Shown here in pieces: positions 28,860 to 37,830 of a stretch of 64,000 nt of DNA. The notes under the pieces are model-generated. The model saw only the letters and a program-made list of their open reading frames with translations, made no database searches and had not been told where the DNA came from. Position numbers and translations under genes: made by a program. Every line of letters starts with the position of its first letter. Positions within the stretch are counted from its first letter, which is position 1. The stretch spans positions 1 through 64,000 of the forward strand of contig JALIHJ010000038.1 in NCBI GenBank assembly GCA_022984795.1, given 5' to 3'. Source of the DNA: Fabrea salina. Taxonomy: Eukaryota > Ciliophora > Heterotrichea > Heterotrichida > Fabreidae.

Positions 28860-28942
28860 CAAAGACTTGCTCAAGTGTCATGTCAAACTAAATGTTATTA
28901 AATTAAATTATTAAGGATTAGAAATACGTACATAAATCTGTA

Positions 28943-31900
28943 ATGAAAATTAGCCCTAATCAAGATTTTAACTCAGTTGCTACTGGAGAAGACCAGCTCC
29001 TGGAAGACCTTGACCAAGTACTTAAGAACTTAGAGCCTTGTAAAGTTTTGAGAGCTCATACAAAGGAAGTTACTTGTTTAAAAGTTGCGGGAAACTACCT
29101 GGCTTCAGGGTCACAAGACAGCACTGTGAGGCTTTGGAACCCAGACATCAAGCAAGAAGTGGGTGTTTTAAGAGGCCACATTGAAAGTGTGGAGTGCTTA
29201 GAAGTTATTGAAGGGTATTTAGCTTCGGGGTCGGAAGACTGCACTGTGAGGCTTTGGAACGTGCAAACCAAAACTCAAGAAGCAGTGTTGAGGGGGCACA
29301 GCGACAGTGTTATGTGCTTGAAAGCTGTTGGGGAGTACTTAGCTTCAGGGTCTGACGACAGCACTGTGAGACTATGGAGCATGCAAACTAAAACCCAAGA
29401 GGCCGTTTTGGAAGGGCACACAGCTCCTGTTGTTTGCTTAAAAGTTGTGAAGGAGTACCTAGCGTCTGGATCGAGAGATGGCACTGTGAGACTCTGGAGC
29501 ACAGAAAACAAAACCCAAGAAGCAGTGCTGGAAGGCCACAGTAACGAAATTACTTGTTTGAAAGTTGTAAGGCAGTACCTAGCTTCAGGGTCTAGAGATG
29601 GCACTATAAGACTCTGGAACATCGAAAGAAAAACCCAAGAACTAGTGCTGGAGGGCCACGAAGGCATAGTCTGGTGTCTAGGAGTTGTAAGTGGGTACCT
29701 GGCATCAGGGTCTGTAGACCGCACTGTGAGGCTTTGGGACTTGGAGACTGAAGAAGAAGTTGTTCTTAAAGGACACACCAGTTACGTTTGGTGCTTGAAA
29801 GCAGCAGGAGAATACCTAGTTTCGGGTTCCTGGGACTACACTGTTAGGCTCTGGAATGTAGAAACCAAGGAACAGTTGGCTGTTTTTGAAGGGCACCTTG
29901 GAGACATAAACTGCTTAAAGGAAGTTGGGGACTGCTTGGTTTCGGGGTCTGGAGATGGCACTTTGAGGTTCTGGAAACTTCACACTAAGACTGAAGAAGT
30001 TGTGTTGGACGGGCACTTAGATACTGTTAACTGTTTGAAAGCTGTAGGGCAGTTTCTGGCTTCAGGTTCTGCAGATAGCACTATAAGAGTATGGAACTTG
30101 CAAACGAAAACTGAACAAACTGTTTTAAGGGGTCACATGGAGCCTGTTAGGTGTTTGGAAGTTGTTGGAGAGTATTTAGCTTCAGGGTCGCAGGACAGAA
30201 CTATAAGGCTTTGGGACATGCAAAGCAAAACGGGAGAATCCATAGCAGTAGCCCATGAGGTTACTTGCTTGCAAAGTGAAGAGGTTGTGCTTGAAGGCCA
30301 CACTGAAACTGTTACTTGCTTGAGAGTTGTGGGGGACTACTTGGCTTCAGGTTCTAGGGACGCCACTGTAAGACTTTGGAACTTGCACACTGAAACCCAA
30401 GAAGCTGTTTTAGTGGGCCATACTGAAGAAGTGTGGTGTCTAAAAGTAGTAGGAGACCATTTGGTTTCGGGGTCTGAAGACTGCACTATCAGACTCTGGA
30501 GTATAGTGACTAAGGAAGAACTTTGCGTTTTCGAAGGACACACAGGTCCTGTTTGGTGCTTAAAGCTCGTAGGGGGTTACTTAGCGTCAGGTTCTGTGGA
30601 CAAAACTATAAGGCTTTGGAACTTAGCAACAGGCGAAGAGGAAGCTGTTTTAGTTGGGCATGCGAGTCCTGTGAGGTGCTTAAAGGCTTTGGGGGACTAC
30701 TTAGTGTCGGGGTGCTTTGAAGGCAGTGTGAAGATTTGGAACTTAGAAACCACTCAAGAAACTACACTTAAGGGGCATCAAGAAAGCGTGACCTGTTTGG
30801 AAGTGGTGGAGGACTACTTGGCTTCAGGTTCCGGGGACGGCACAGTGAGGTTTTGGAGTCTCCACACTAAAGCGGAAGAGGCTATTTTTGAAGGCCACAA
30901 AGACCCTGTTTGGTGTTTGAAAGTAGTAGGTAACTACTTAGCTTTTGGGTCCTCAGATGGCACAGTGAGACTTACAAAGTTGTGCTACGACTACAGGTGC
31001 TCTCCAGGACCAGTGCACGGTATGCACCTTTTTAAGAGAATAACTGAGTCGAAAAGTTTTGAGTACAACAAAAACATGAACCACTTAGCAGTGATGCCTT
31101 ACGGAATTAACCTTCTGCACGCACTTGCTTACCAAGGAAAAGACAAGTTGTTGCAAAGGGCACTGCAAGAAGGCTGTTACTATTTAGAGTCTGCTGAAGG
31201 CAAAACTCCACTTACACTGTCGCTTGAAAGAGGGCACAAAAAATGCACTGAAGTTATTTTAAAGTACATTTCAGAGCTGCAAGACACTCAAAAGCAAGAA
31301 ATGATTTTTTCAATGATTTCAAAAGACCTTCCGAGGATTTTCCAAGAAGCCCAAGCAAGGTTTATTTGTGAAGCAACTACTTCAAGTGTCAAAAAGCCTC
31401 TTAGGATAAAGAACCTTCCCTGTTACACTACAAGTGAAGCTGCGTTTATAAACTACTCTGAAGAATCTGAATGCAAAGAAGTCAAAGTAGGTCGAAGTAA
31501 GTTTAGGTACAACTTTGTAGAAGGATCTGAGGACAGTTTGACTTTACTAAGGAGTCTTTTAGAGACTGAAAGTGAGTGCCTGCGATGTAACTTTGTGCAT
31601 GCTTTAGTTAGTCACAAGTGGAACAAGTTTAAAAAAGCTTTGTGGACTATAGCTTTGTTTAACCTGCTAAGTATAGTTTTTATAGTGGGAATAACTTTTT
31701 TCGAAAATAACTATGCAAAGCAAGTGCTTACTGGGTTTTTTTTGCTTAACAACCTTGTTTTAACAGCCTTTGAAGCACTTCAGCTTTGGCTGCTCAAAAA
31801 GAACTACTTTAAGTCAGTCAGCAACTGGTTCAGTCTTGCAAGACTGTTTCTAGGGTACGTTTGGGGAGTAGTTTCGATAGCTTTGGAGTTTGGAAACTTA

Positions 31901-32728
31901 AACTCAGGCGACCTACTGACACTTACTGCAAGTCTTTTGTTTTGGTTGGAAGGAGTTAATGCTTTTAAGGTGTTTGACTTAACTAGGCACTACGTTTGGC
32001 TAGTGCAGCAAGTTGTAAAGGACAGTGCTGGGTTTTTACTACTACTTGGATACTTTGTTTTGGCTTGCTGGGCATTGATGGGCACTACAGAAAACTTAGG
32101 CCCCTGGGAAGCCTTTAAGCTTGGCTATAGGTTGCTTTTAGGCGACCCAGGGGACTTTAACGAGGTTCAGTGGGTTTTGTTTACAGTGGGTTCTTTACTA
32201 GGCTTAATACTGCTACTTAACTTTTTGATTTCAGTAGTTTCTGAGTCCTTTGAAAAAGCAGCCTTCAAGAAAACCGAACTGGACACTTTAACTAAACTAG
32301 AACTGATTTTTAAGCTAGAAAACTGTCTTTTTAAAAACAGAAACAAAGAAAACCACCAGTACCTGTACTACGTAAAACCTTTGAAAGAGCAATGGGAAAG
32401 TAGCCTAAGGGAACTCCACAAACAAGTCCAAGCTGTCAAAAACAAAACAAATAAAAACCAAGGAAAAACCCAAAGTGAAATCCAAAAAGCAAGACAAGAA
32501 ACGCAAAAAGGCATCCAAAACATAGACTTGAAAGTTCAAAGCATTGAGGGAAAAGTCCAAGAAATCGACACTAAGTTCCTTGACATAGACTATAAGGTCC
32601 AAAGCATAAGTGAAAAAACCATGAGCATCGAAAACAAGTTCCAGGAGTTCCAAGACAAAGTCCAAAGTATGGACGAGAAACTTGAAGCTGTCCTAAAGTT
32701 CCTCAGTAAAAAAGTAACTAAAAAGTAA
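28943..32728 (+). CDS. WD40-ankyrin-TRP-like channel 1
   Basis: A 1261-aa fusion. Residues ~36-680 hold 16 WD40 repeats of about 40 aa plus one degenerate half repeat (near IAVAHEVTCLQS). A short ankyrin-like region lies at ~720-790 (INLLHALAYQGKDKLL, GKTPLTLSLERGH). From ~893 there are six TM helices; the pore loop is YRLLLGDPGDF (~1061) and S6 is GLILLLNFLISVVSESF, close to the TRP signature LLNLLIAIMS.TF. A tail of ~100 residues is a coiled coil with KVQSI/KVQEI heptads, likely for assembly. This predicts a membrane cation channel with a large cytosolic propeller array. A second copy lies at 58037. Its TAA touches the PARN ATG. Confidence 0.88.
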   Translation: MKISPNQDFNSVATGEDQLLEDLDQVLKNLEPCKVLRAHTKEVTCLKVAGNYLASGSQDSTVRLWNPDIKQEVGVLRGHIESVECLEVIEGYLASGSEDCTVRLWNVQTKTQEAVLRGHSDSVMCLKAVGEYLASGSDDSTVRLWSMQTKTQEAVLEGHTAPVVCLKVVKEYLASGSRDGTVRLWSTENKTQEAVLEGHSNEITCLKVVRQYLASGSRDGTIRLWNIERKTQELVLEGHEGIVWCLGVVSGYLASGSVDRTVRLWDLETEEEVVLKGHTSYVWCLKAAGEYLVSGSWDYTVRLWNVETKEQLAVFEGHLGDINCLKEVGDCLVSGSGDGTLRFWKLHTKTEEVVLDGHLDTVNCLKAVGQFLASGSADSTIRVWNLQTKTEQTVLRGHMEPVRCLEVVGEYLASGSQDRTIRLWDMQSKTGESIAVAHEVTCLQSEEVVLEGHTETVTCLRVVGDYLASGSRDATVRLWNLHTETQEAVLVGHTEEVWCLKVVGDHLVSGSEDCTIRLWSIVTKEELCVFEGHTGPVWCLKLVGGYLASGSVDKTIRLWNLATGEEEAVLVGHASPVRCLKALGDYLVSGCFEGSVKIWNLETTQETTLKGHQESVTCLEVVEDYLASGSGDGTVRFWSLHTKAEEAIFEGHKDPVWCLKVVGNYLAFGSSDGTVRLTKLCYDYRCSPGPVHGMHLFKRITESKSFEYNKNMNHLAVMPYGINLLHALAYQGKDKLLQRALQEGCYYLESAEGKTPLTLSLERGHKKCTEVILKYISELQDTQKQEMIFSMISKDLPRIFQEAQARFICEATTSSVKKPLRIKNLPCYTTSEAAFINYSEESECKEVKVGRSKFRYNFVEGSEDSLTLLRSLLETESECLRCNFVHALVSHKWNKFKKALWTIALFNLLSIVFIVGITFFENNYAKQVLTGFFLLNNLVLTAFEALQLWLLKKNYFKSVSNWFSLARLFLGYVWGVVSIALEFGNLNSGDLLTLTASLLFWLEGVNAFKVFDLTRHYVWLVQQVVKDSAGFLLLLGYFVLACWALMGTTENLGPWEAFKLGYRLLLGDPGDFNEVQWVLFTVGSLLGLILLLNFLISVVSESFEKAAFKKTELDTLTKLELIFKLENCLFKNRNKENHQYLYYVKPLKEQWESSLRELHKQVQAVKNKTNKNQGKTQSEIQKARQETQKGIQNIDLKVQSIEGKVQEIDTKFLDIDYKVQSISEKTMSIENKFQEFQDKVQSMDEKLEAVLKFLSKKVTKK

Positions 32729-34180
32729 ATGGAAGTAACCAGGTTTAACTACCCCCAACTATACTCCTTCGTCAAATCTACACTCCAGAAAGCACACTTT
32801 ATTTCCTTTGACTTGGAGTTCTCAGGACTGTACCTGCACCCCAACTTAAGAAACACATCTCTAGACTCAATGGAGCACAGGTACTTAAAGCTCCACACAA
32901 GCATTACTTCTTTCTGTCCACTGCAAATAGGACTCTGTGCATTTAACTTAATGGACTCAGGAGCAAAAGCGACTCCTTTTTCCTTTTACTTGTACCCCAG
33001 TTCCCCAGAGGTACTTGACCGCACATACAGTTTCCAGGCCTCTTCAATGAACTTCCTTTCCCAGCATGGATTTGACTTTAACAAAGCTATTGGAGAGGGG
33101 CTGGGGTTCCTTAACTCCAAGGAAAAACAGCTCCTCAAGGACAAAGAAGTCCAAGCTAAAAGGGAGTTCAACAGAGCTGGAGTCACAGACGAAATGAAAG
33201 CTTACCTGAACTGGGCACGTGATAAGGTGCTGGAGAAGCCTGGAGAAGAAGTTTTTTTGGACGGAGAGTACGTTAAAAGCAGTGTACTTTACTACACTAT
33301 CCGTGAACTTGAAAAGGAATTTGAGTTGATAGGCGAAGTCAAGAAAGAAGGAACCTTTAACTTAGGAATTGAACTTAAGCCTGGCAAAAGAGAACACACA
33401 ACAGAAGACATCAGGGGGTTTTCTGAAGTGATTGACATGATTCAAGGCAAGCCTTTAGTTGGACACAATATGCTCATGGACCTTATGCACCTGTACGACA
33501 AGTTCATGGAGCCACTGCCTCCTTCGCTTTATGAGTTTTTAAGCGGAATCAATTCGAAGTTTCCTGTAGTCTACGACACCAAACACATGATTCAGTCCTC
33601 TACTTACCTAAAGAACTTCTTTGACAAAGACTACGGAGTCATTGCTTTGGAAGAGTCTTTTAAAACTATACAGAAAGACACTGAAAGGTTCAAAAACTAC
33701 CCCATACATGTAGACAAAGCTATTTCCAACGAGCTTCCTCACGACGCAGCTTTTGACGCGTTCTCTACAGGAAGTTTGTTTTTGAGGTTACTGTCTTTAC
33801 TGGACACTGACTTCAAGAGCTCACACAAAAGTCTCAAGCACTTAAAGAACACAGTCCCGGTGGCTGGCAGAAAAATACCCTTGAAACTGGACTCCAAACC
33901 TCGTGAAGAAAACTACAAGGACATCTTTGTGATCACTCTAGGTGAGCACGTGACTCCTGAAAGTGTAAAAGCTGTTTTGGAACAAGAGTTTGGCTCAGTA
34001 GCCGTGTACAAAATCTTCTGGTCGAAAGACATATTTTACGTAATGCCTTCTTCTTTAGAGTCTAGGGAACTTATGAAGCAACTCAGTGGGAAAACCCAGT
34101 TTGAAGTAGAAAACACAGTAGGGGTTCTCAGAAGTTACCATGACTTCGTTAAGCAAGAAGAAACTTTATGGGGTAATTAA
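32729..34180 (+). CDS. PARN: Poly(A)-specific ribonuclease PARN-like
   Basis: A 483-aa DEDD-family deadenylase. The first acidic pair is in FISFDLEFSGL (~24), the third motif Asp in LVGHNMLMDLMHLYDKF (~245-260), and the fourth in LPHDAAFDAFSTG (~333-345). This order, with a long insert between the first two motifs that would hold the R3H-like region, is that of PARN, which trims poly(A) and snoRNA/telomerase RNA tails. The C-terminal ~100 residues may be the RRM-like cap-binding part (VFVITLGEHV-type start). The ATG directly follows the TAA of the channel gene. Confidence 0.9.
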   Translation: MEVTRFNYPQLYSFVKSTLQKAHFISFDLEFSGLYLHPNLRNTSLDSMEHRYLKLHTSITSFCPLQIGLCAFNLMDSGAKATPFSFYLYPSSPEVLDRTYSFQASSMNFLSQHGFDFNKAIGEGLGFLNSKEKQLLKDKEVQAKREFNRAGVTDEMKAYLNWARDKVLEKPGEEVFLDGEYVKSSVLYYTIRELEKEFELIGEVKKEGTFNLGIELKPGKREHTTEDIRGFSEVIDMIQGKPLVGHNMLMDLMHLYDKFMEPLPPSLYEFLSGINSKFPVVYDTKHMIQSSTYLKNFFDKDYGVIALEESFKTIQKDTERFKNYPIHVDKAISNELPHDAAFDAFSTGSLFLRLLSLLDTDFKSSHKSLKHLKNTVPVAGRKIPLKLDSKPREENYKDIFVITLGEHVTPESVKAVLEQEFGSVAVYKIFWSKDIFYVMPSSLESRELMKQLSGKTQFEVENTVGVLRSYHDFVKQEETLWGN

Positions 34181-34182
34181 TA

Positions 34183-34512
34183 ATGTTTACAGTGTGTCTC
34201 AAACAGCAGCAGTTGATGAACTCAACTCACCTTAGAGAAACCCTGAACTTAATATTCCAGGTCAGGGGTCAAACCAACCAAAACAAACTTCTTAAAGACT
34301 GGGAACTACTAGTTAAGCAATCCCAAAATGCAATGAAGAAACCTTACTTGCTCAGAGCGCAACTTCCAGAAATCATGACGTTCAAAAAACTAGTGATTGC
34401 TGAGCACTTTATTGAAGGCCCTTCTTACACAGAGACTCCACCTGAATTTGTAAGTTTTATTCAGCACGACAAGTTAAAAAGCTTATATTTGAAGTACGAG
34501 ATTTTAAGTTAA
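34183..34512 (+). CDS. Small protein, unknown
   Basis: A 109-aa protein two bases after the PARN stop. Helical and slightly basic, without a signal peptide, TM segment or Cys motif. The middle, LLRAQLPEIMTFKKL, looks like ordinary folded sequence. Start context TTAATAATG. The gene is framed on both sides by real genes in the same orientation with minimal spacing, which supports it being real. Confidence 0.6.
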   Translation: MFTVCLKQQQLMNSTHLRETLNLIFQVRGQTNQNKLLKDWELLVKQSQNAMKKPYLLRAQLPEIMTFKKLVIAEHFIEGPSYTETPPEFVSFIQHDKLKSLYLKYEILS

Positions 34513-34517
34513 TTATA

Positions 34518-35519
34518 ATGACTGAAAACCAATCTAAGTTGGAACTCATCAGAAGGGGTCCGATTATAGGCGGACTGATTCAAACTTGCATGCGTCTGGG
34601 AATTCCTGAGATGCTTGCAGACGGAGACAAGTCACTGGACGAATTAGCTACCCGCACTTTTTTGCACCCAAACCAGCTAGAAAGTTTGTTGCTAGGTTTG
34701 GAGTGCACAGGTTTTGTTAAGAGAAACAGAACTACTGACCTTTGGTCTAACACTAAAAACTCTTCTGACTTGCTAGAAGAACCTCTTCGTTCAAGAGCCC
34801 TTTACCGCACTCTTCCCGAAAACTACAAGTCACTTTCTAACTTTGTAGACTCAATGACTACTGAAAAGTCTGCTTCTGAGATATTCCACAGAAAGCCACT
34901 TTCCAAAGTCATGAGTCAGGAACAAGGAACCTTTGAAATCTTCCAAAACTATGTCAACGGGAACCTTGTTTCTAACTTAGACGACGCTTTAGGCGTTATG
35001 GACTTTACTGGGTCCAAAAAGATTCTGGAGATCGGAGGTGGCGACGGGTCGCTTACTATGCAGATTGCAAAAGAATGCAGACACGCAGACGTAGCGGTTT
35101 TGGAAATGCCTGAAAACGTCAAAGTGATCAAAGAAAGCATTTCCAAGCACAACATGCTGAACAAGATCCAAGTAATCCAGGGGAACTATAACTTAAAAGT
35201 ACCGCCTGACTTCGACACTCTTATTCTGAGGAACGTAATGCATGAGTTGTCTGACTTCCAAGCAGGAATAGTTTTGAAGAACTGCAGAGAAAGTTTAGAA
35301 GCAGGTGGAAAGATGTTTATTATAGAAGCTCTTTTAGACAGAAGCAGTCCTCACTACAAAGCTTTGCGTTTCCAAGACATTGAAATGATGACTCAAGTCA
35401 ATGGGAAAGAAAGAAGTGCTGAGCAGTTCGAAGAGTTACTTGGGTCTGCAGGGTTTACTTTGCTGAGTGTGACTCAGGCTTCTTCAAGGGACTACGTGTT
35501 GGTGGTAGAGGCTTTGTAA
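34518..35519 (+). CDS. O-methyltransferase, COMT/ASMT family
   Basis: A 333-aa class I SAM-dependent small-molecule O-methyltransferase. An N-terminal winged-helix dimerisation domain (SLDELATRTFLHPNQLESLL) precedes the catalytic domain. The SAM glycine motif ILEIGGGDGSL is near 172, VLEMPENV near 197, and RNVMHELSD (the region holding the catalytic His) near 240; GGKMFIIEALL follows. The subgroup includes plant phenylpropanoid, bacterial polyketide and animal hydroxyindole methyltransferases; the substrate cannot be told. A secondary-metabolite role is possible. Confidence 0.9.
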   Translation: MTENQSKLELIRRGPIIGGLIQTCMRLGIPEMLADGDKSLDELATRTFLHPNQLESLLLGLECTGFVKRNRTTDLWSNTKNSSDLLEEPLRSRALYRTLPENYKSLSNFVDSMTTEKSASEIFHRKPLSKVMSQEQGTFEIFQNYVNGNLVSNLDDALGVMDFTGSKKILEIGGGDGSLTMQIAKECRHADVAVLEMPENVKVIKESISKHNMLNKIQVIQGNYNLKVPPDFDTLILRNVMHELSDFQAGIVLKNCRESLEAGGKMFIIEALLDRSSPHYKALRFQDIEMMTQVNGKERSAEQFEELLGSAGFTLLSVTQASSRDYVLVVEAL

Positions 35520-35525
35520 ATAAAT

Positions 35526-35933
35526 ATGCAGGACTTAGGCATTATCCTTATATCTTGTATTTCAATTCCGCTGTCAACTATTATAAACTTGGTGCTGTTG
35601 TTTCCCTTTCCTAGGTTTTTAAAAGAACTCTGCAAAACCCAAGTGAAAATTAACCTTTACTCAGGGCCTTTTCTGTCGGTTCTGCTGTTTATGTTTTACA
35701 CGTACAACTTTGCTACCAGTGAGTATGATGCTACTGAAGGCGATACCCAAGCAATTCGTTACGAAGCACAGGCTAGGATTTGGAAACTAGAAAGGAACTT
35801 CCACATATCGCTTTTTAACTTAGCAAACTGGTTAGTAGTAGTAGGAACAATCAACTTGTTAAAAAGAAAAGAAGAGGTCGAAAAGCCCCCAGAAAGACAA
35901 CCTAGACCTAGACAACAAGATGCTGCTAACTAG
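35526..35933 (+). CDS. Bap31/Bap29-like ER membrane protein
   Basis: A 135-aa protein with three TM helices followed by a short polar Pro/Arg/Gln tail. The pattern is N-terminal TM, FPRFLKEL, second TM, a polar loop ending in KLERNFHISLFNLANWLVV, then a dibasic KRKEE. This follows the membrane domain of Bap31-type ER sorting factors (RNLYIAGFSLLL in human). The long coiled-coil tail of animal Bap31 is absent. Ends in TAG, convergent with the next gene after two bases. Confidence 0.7.
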   Translation: MQDLGIILISCISIPLSTIINLVLLFPFPRFLKELCKTQVKINLYSGPFLSVLLFMFYTYNFATSEYDATEGDTQAIRYEAQARIWKLERNFHISLFNLANWLVVVGTINLLKRKEEVEKPPERQPRPRQQDAAN

Positions 35934-35935
35934 AG

Positions 35936-36283
35936 TTACTTTATCTTCTTCTTAGCCAAAATGTAGTTGTGGACTTCGACTTCTTTAAGTATTTGCTTGT
36001 ATTCAGTTTGGTCTTCGTAAATGGACTTCCAAGAAAGCAGTTGCTGGAACCAAGCTGTGCTTTCTTTAGTTTCTCTGAGTGGCTCAAGTATGATTTTGTT
36101 AGTGCGTTCAGGTATTTGGACTTCACGGGCAGACACGAACTTTTGAAAGCGCTTGCTAGGCTTGAACTTAGGAACTCTAGTCAAGTTGAGTTTGGGGAAC
36201 TCAGGTTGGGTTTTAAGTTTCAAAGGAGGCAAAGAAGTAGACTTCCAGTTATTCACAGTAGTTTTTTCAAAGGTTTTGTTCAT
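35936..36283 (-). CDS. Small basic protein, unknown
   Basis: A 115-aa Lys/Pro-rich protein (LPPLKLKTQPEFPKLN) with a helical C-terminal half containing WFQQLLSWKSIYED. No family recognised. It starts in TTAATTACCAATG and is convergent with the Bap31-like gene with a two-base gap; it is divergent from the NDR kinase over 68 bp. A short axonemal or cortical protein would look like this, but that is a guess. Confidence 0.55.
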   Translation of the reverse strand: MNKTFEKTTVNNWKSTSLPPLKLKTQPEFPKLNLTRVPKFKPSKRFQKFVSAREVQIPERTNKIILEPLRETKESTAWFQQLLSWKSIYEDQTEYKQILKEVEVHNYILAKKKIK

Positions 36284-36351
36284 TGGTAATTAAAATGAGT
36301 TATTCTGTTGAACTTTAAATACTAAAGAAGTTTCGCTCTTCTATCATTTAA

Positions 36352-37800
36352 ATGGCAAACGTACGCACTAGTCCTGGTCAAAAAAAAGACAGGAAAGAAC
36401 CCAACCCAGTCTCCAACCAATCACGGGAAAGAGCCGAAGCTGCTAAGGCTTACATAGAGCAGAAGTACTCCAAAATGAAACGCGAAGAATCCGAGAAAAA
36501 GGAATGCTGGGAAGAACTCTCTCGCAAGATGCAGGAACTCAACTTGTCCCAAACCGAACAACACCTCATCAGACAAAACATCCTCCACGAAGAAGCCGAG
36601 CAACTCAGACTTCGTCGCAAAAAGATTTCGGTTTACGACTTCGAATCCATAGCTATAATTGGTAAAGGAGCTTTTGGCGAAGTCCGTTTGGTCAGAAGTC
36701 AACTGACTGGCGAAGTCCTTGCACTCAAAAAGATGAACAAAAGCGAAATGGTGCATAAAAACCAAGTCCAGCACGTTCGCGCCGAAAGAAATGTACTTGC
36801 AACTGCTGACAACCCTTGGATAGTTGAGCTCAAGTACTCCTTCCAAGACGAAAAGTTCTTGTACCTAGCAATGGAGTACCTTGCAGGGGGTGACTTAATG
36901 ACTATACTTATGAAACGAGACATCTTGCCTGAAGACGAAGCTAGGTTTTACATGGCTGAAGCTATTTTGGCAATTGAGTCCGTGCACAAGATGAACTACA
37001 TACACAGAGACCTGAAGCCTGACAACATTTTAATTGACAGTTCTGGACACGTTAAACTCTCTGACTTTGGTTTGTGTAAACACACTGAAATCACAGGGTC
37101 CAACCCTTACTCCAACTTGAGGAAGATCGACGCAGACCTCCGTCACAAAGCTTATAACGAAAGAAGGAACGAGTTCAAGCGCAACCGCAAATTGGCTTTT
37201 TCGACAGTGGGGACTCCTGACTACATTGCTCCAGAGATCTTCAGAAGGTCTGGCTACGACGAAACAGTTGACTGGTGGTCTTTAGGAGTGATATTTTTCG
37301 AAATGGTAGTGGGGTACCCTCCTTTCTTTGCAGATGAACCTTCAGTTACTTGTCAGAAGATTCTGCACTGGAAACAAACTCTGCAAGTCCCTAGGGAAGC
37401 AGGGCTTTCATTAGCTGCTACTGACTTAATTCATAAACTGGTCTGCGAGCCTGCAGACCGACTGGGTTCCAAAGGGGTGGAGGAGATCAAGAACCACCCT
37501 TTCTTTTTAGGAGTCCGTTGGGACAGAATCAGGCAGTCCCGGGCTCCTTGGATTCCTGAACTCGAAAGTGAAATTGACACTAGTAATTTTGACAAGTTCG
37601 ACGAAACAGAACCTTTTTACCCAGAAGAAACTCAGCGCAAACGAAGAACTAGGAAGGACGTTAACTTCATAGGCTACACTTACAAAAGAGAAGACGAAGA
37701 AAGCCAAAGGTCCGGACTTGTGAACGCTTTGCAAGAACTAGAGTCAGTTAGGGCCTCAGCTAGTAGGTCTAGTTTCAGGCCGTCTAAGAAGCACGAATAG
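36352..37800 (+). CDS. NDR/LATS-family AGC kinase
   Basis: A 482-aa kinase of the NDR/LATS/Dbf2 group. The N-terminal helix (AKAYIEQKYSKMKREE) is the MOB-binding region. The glycine loop is IIGKGAFGEVRLV (~102), HRDLKPDN lies at ~222 and DFGLCK at ~241. A basic insert of ~45 residues precedes the activation segment AFSTVGTPDYIAPE, as in NDR. The C-terminal hydrophobic motif FIGYTYKR carries the Thr phosphorylated by Hippo-type kinases. NDR kinases act with Mob1 in polarity and cytokinesis, and Mob1 is known to be needed for Stentor patterning and regeneration. Ends in TAG. Confidence 0.94.
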   Translation: MANVRTSPGQKKDRKEPNPVSNQSRERAEAAKAYIEQKYSKMKREESEKKECWEELSRKMQELNLSQTEQHLIRQNILHEEAEQLRLRRKKISVYDFESIAIIGKGAFGEVRLVRSQLTGEVLALKKMNKSEMVHKNQVQHVRAERNVLATADNPWIVELKYSFQDEKFLYLAMEYLAGGDLMTILMKRDILPEDEARFYMAEAILAIESVHKMNYIHRDLKPDNILIDSSGHVKLSDFGLCKHTEITGSNPYSNLRKIDADLRHKAYNERRNEFKRNRKLAFSTVGTPDYIAPEIFRRSGYDETVDWWSLGVIFFEMVVGYPPFFADEPSVTCQKILHWKQTLQVPREAGLSLAATDLIHKLVCEPADRLGSKGVEEIKNHPFFLGVRWDRIRQSRAPWIPELESEIDTSNFDKFDETEPFYPEETQRKRRTRKDVNFIGYTYKREDEESQRSGLVNALQELESVRASASRSSFRPSKKHE

Positions 37801-37830
37801 TTATCTAAATAAGTTCTGTAGTAAACTAAG

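Noticed and set aside
28538-28942. tRNA gene suggested by GGTTCTAAA, a partial B-box
   Set aside because: No cloverleaf or matching A-box at the right spacing could be built.
28943-30990. CRISPR-like array, from the regular ~120-bp repeat period
   Set aside because: The repeats are in-frame WD40 blades of one protein with no constant repeat and spacer pattern.
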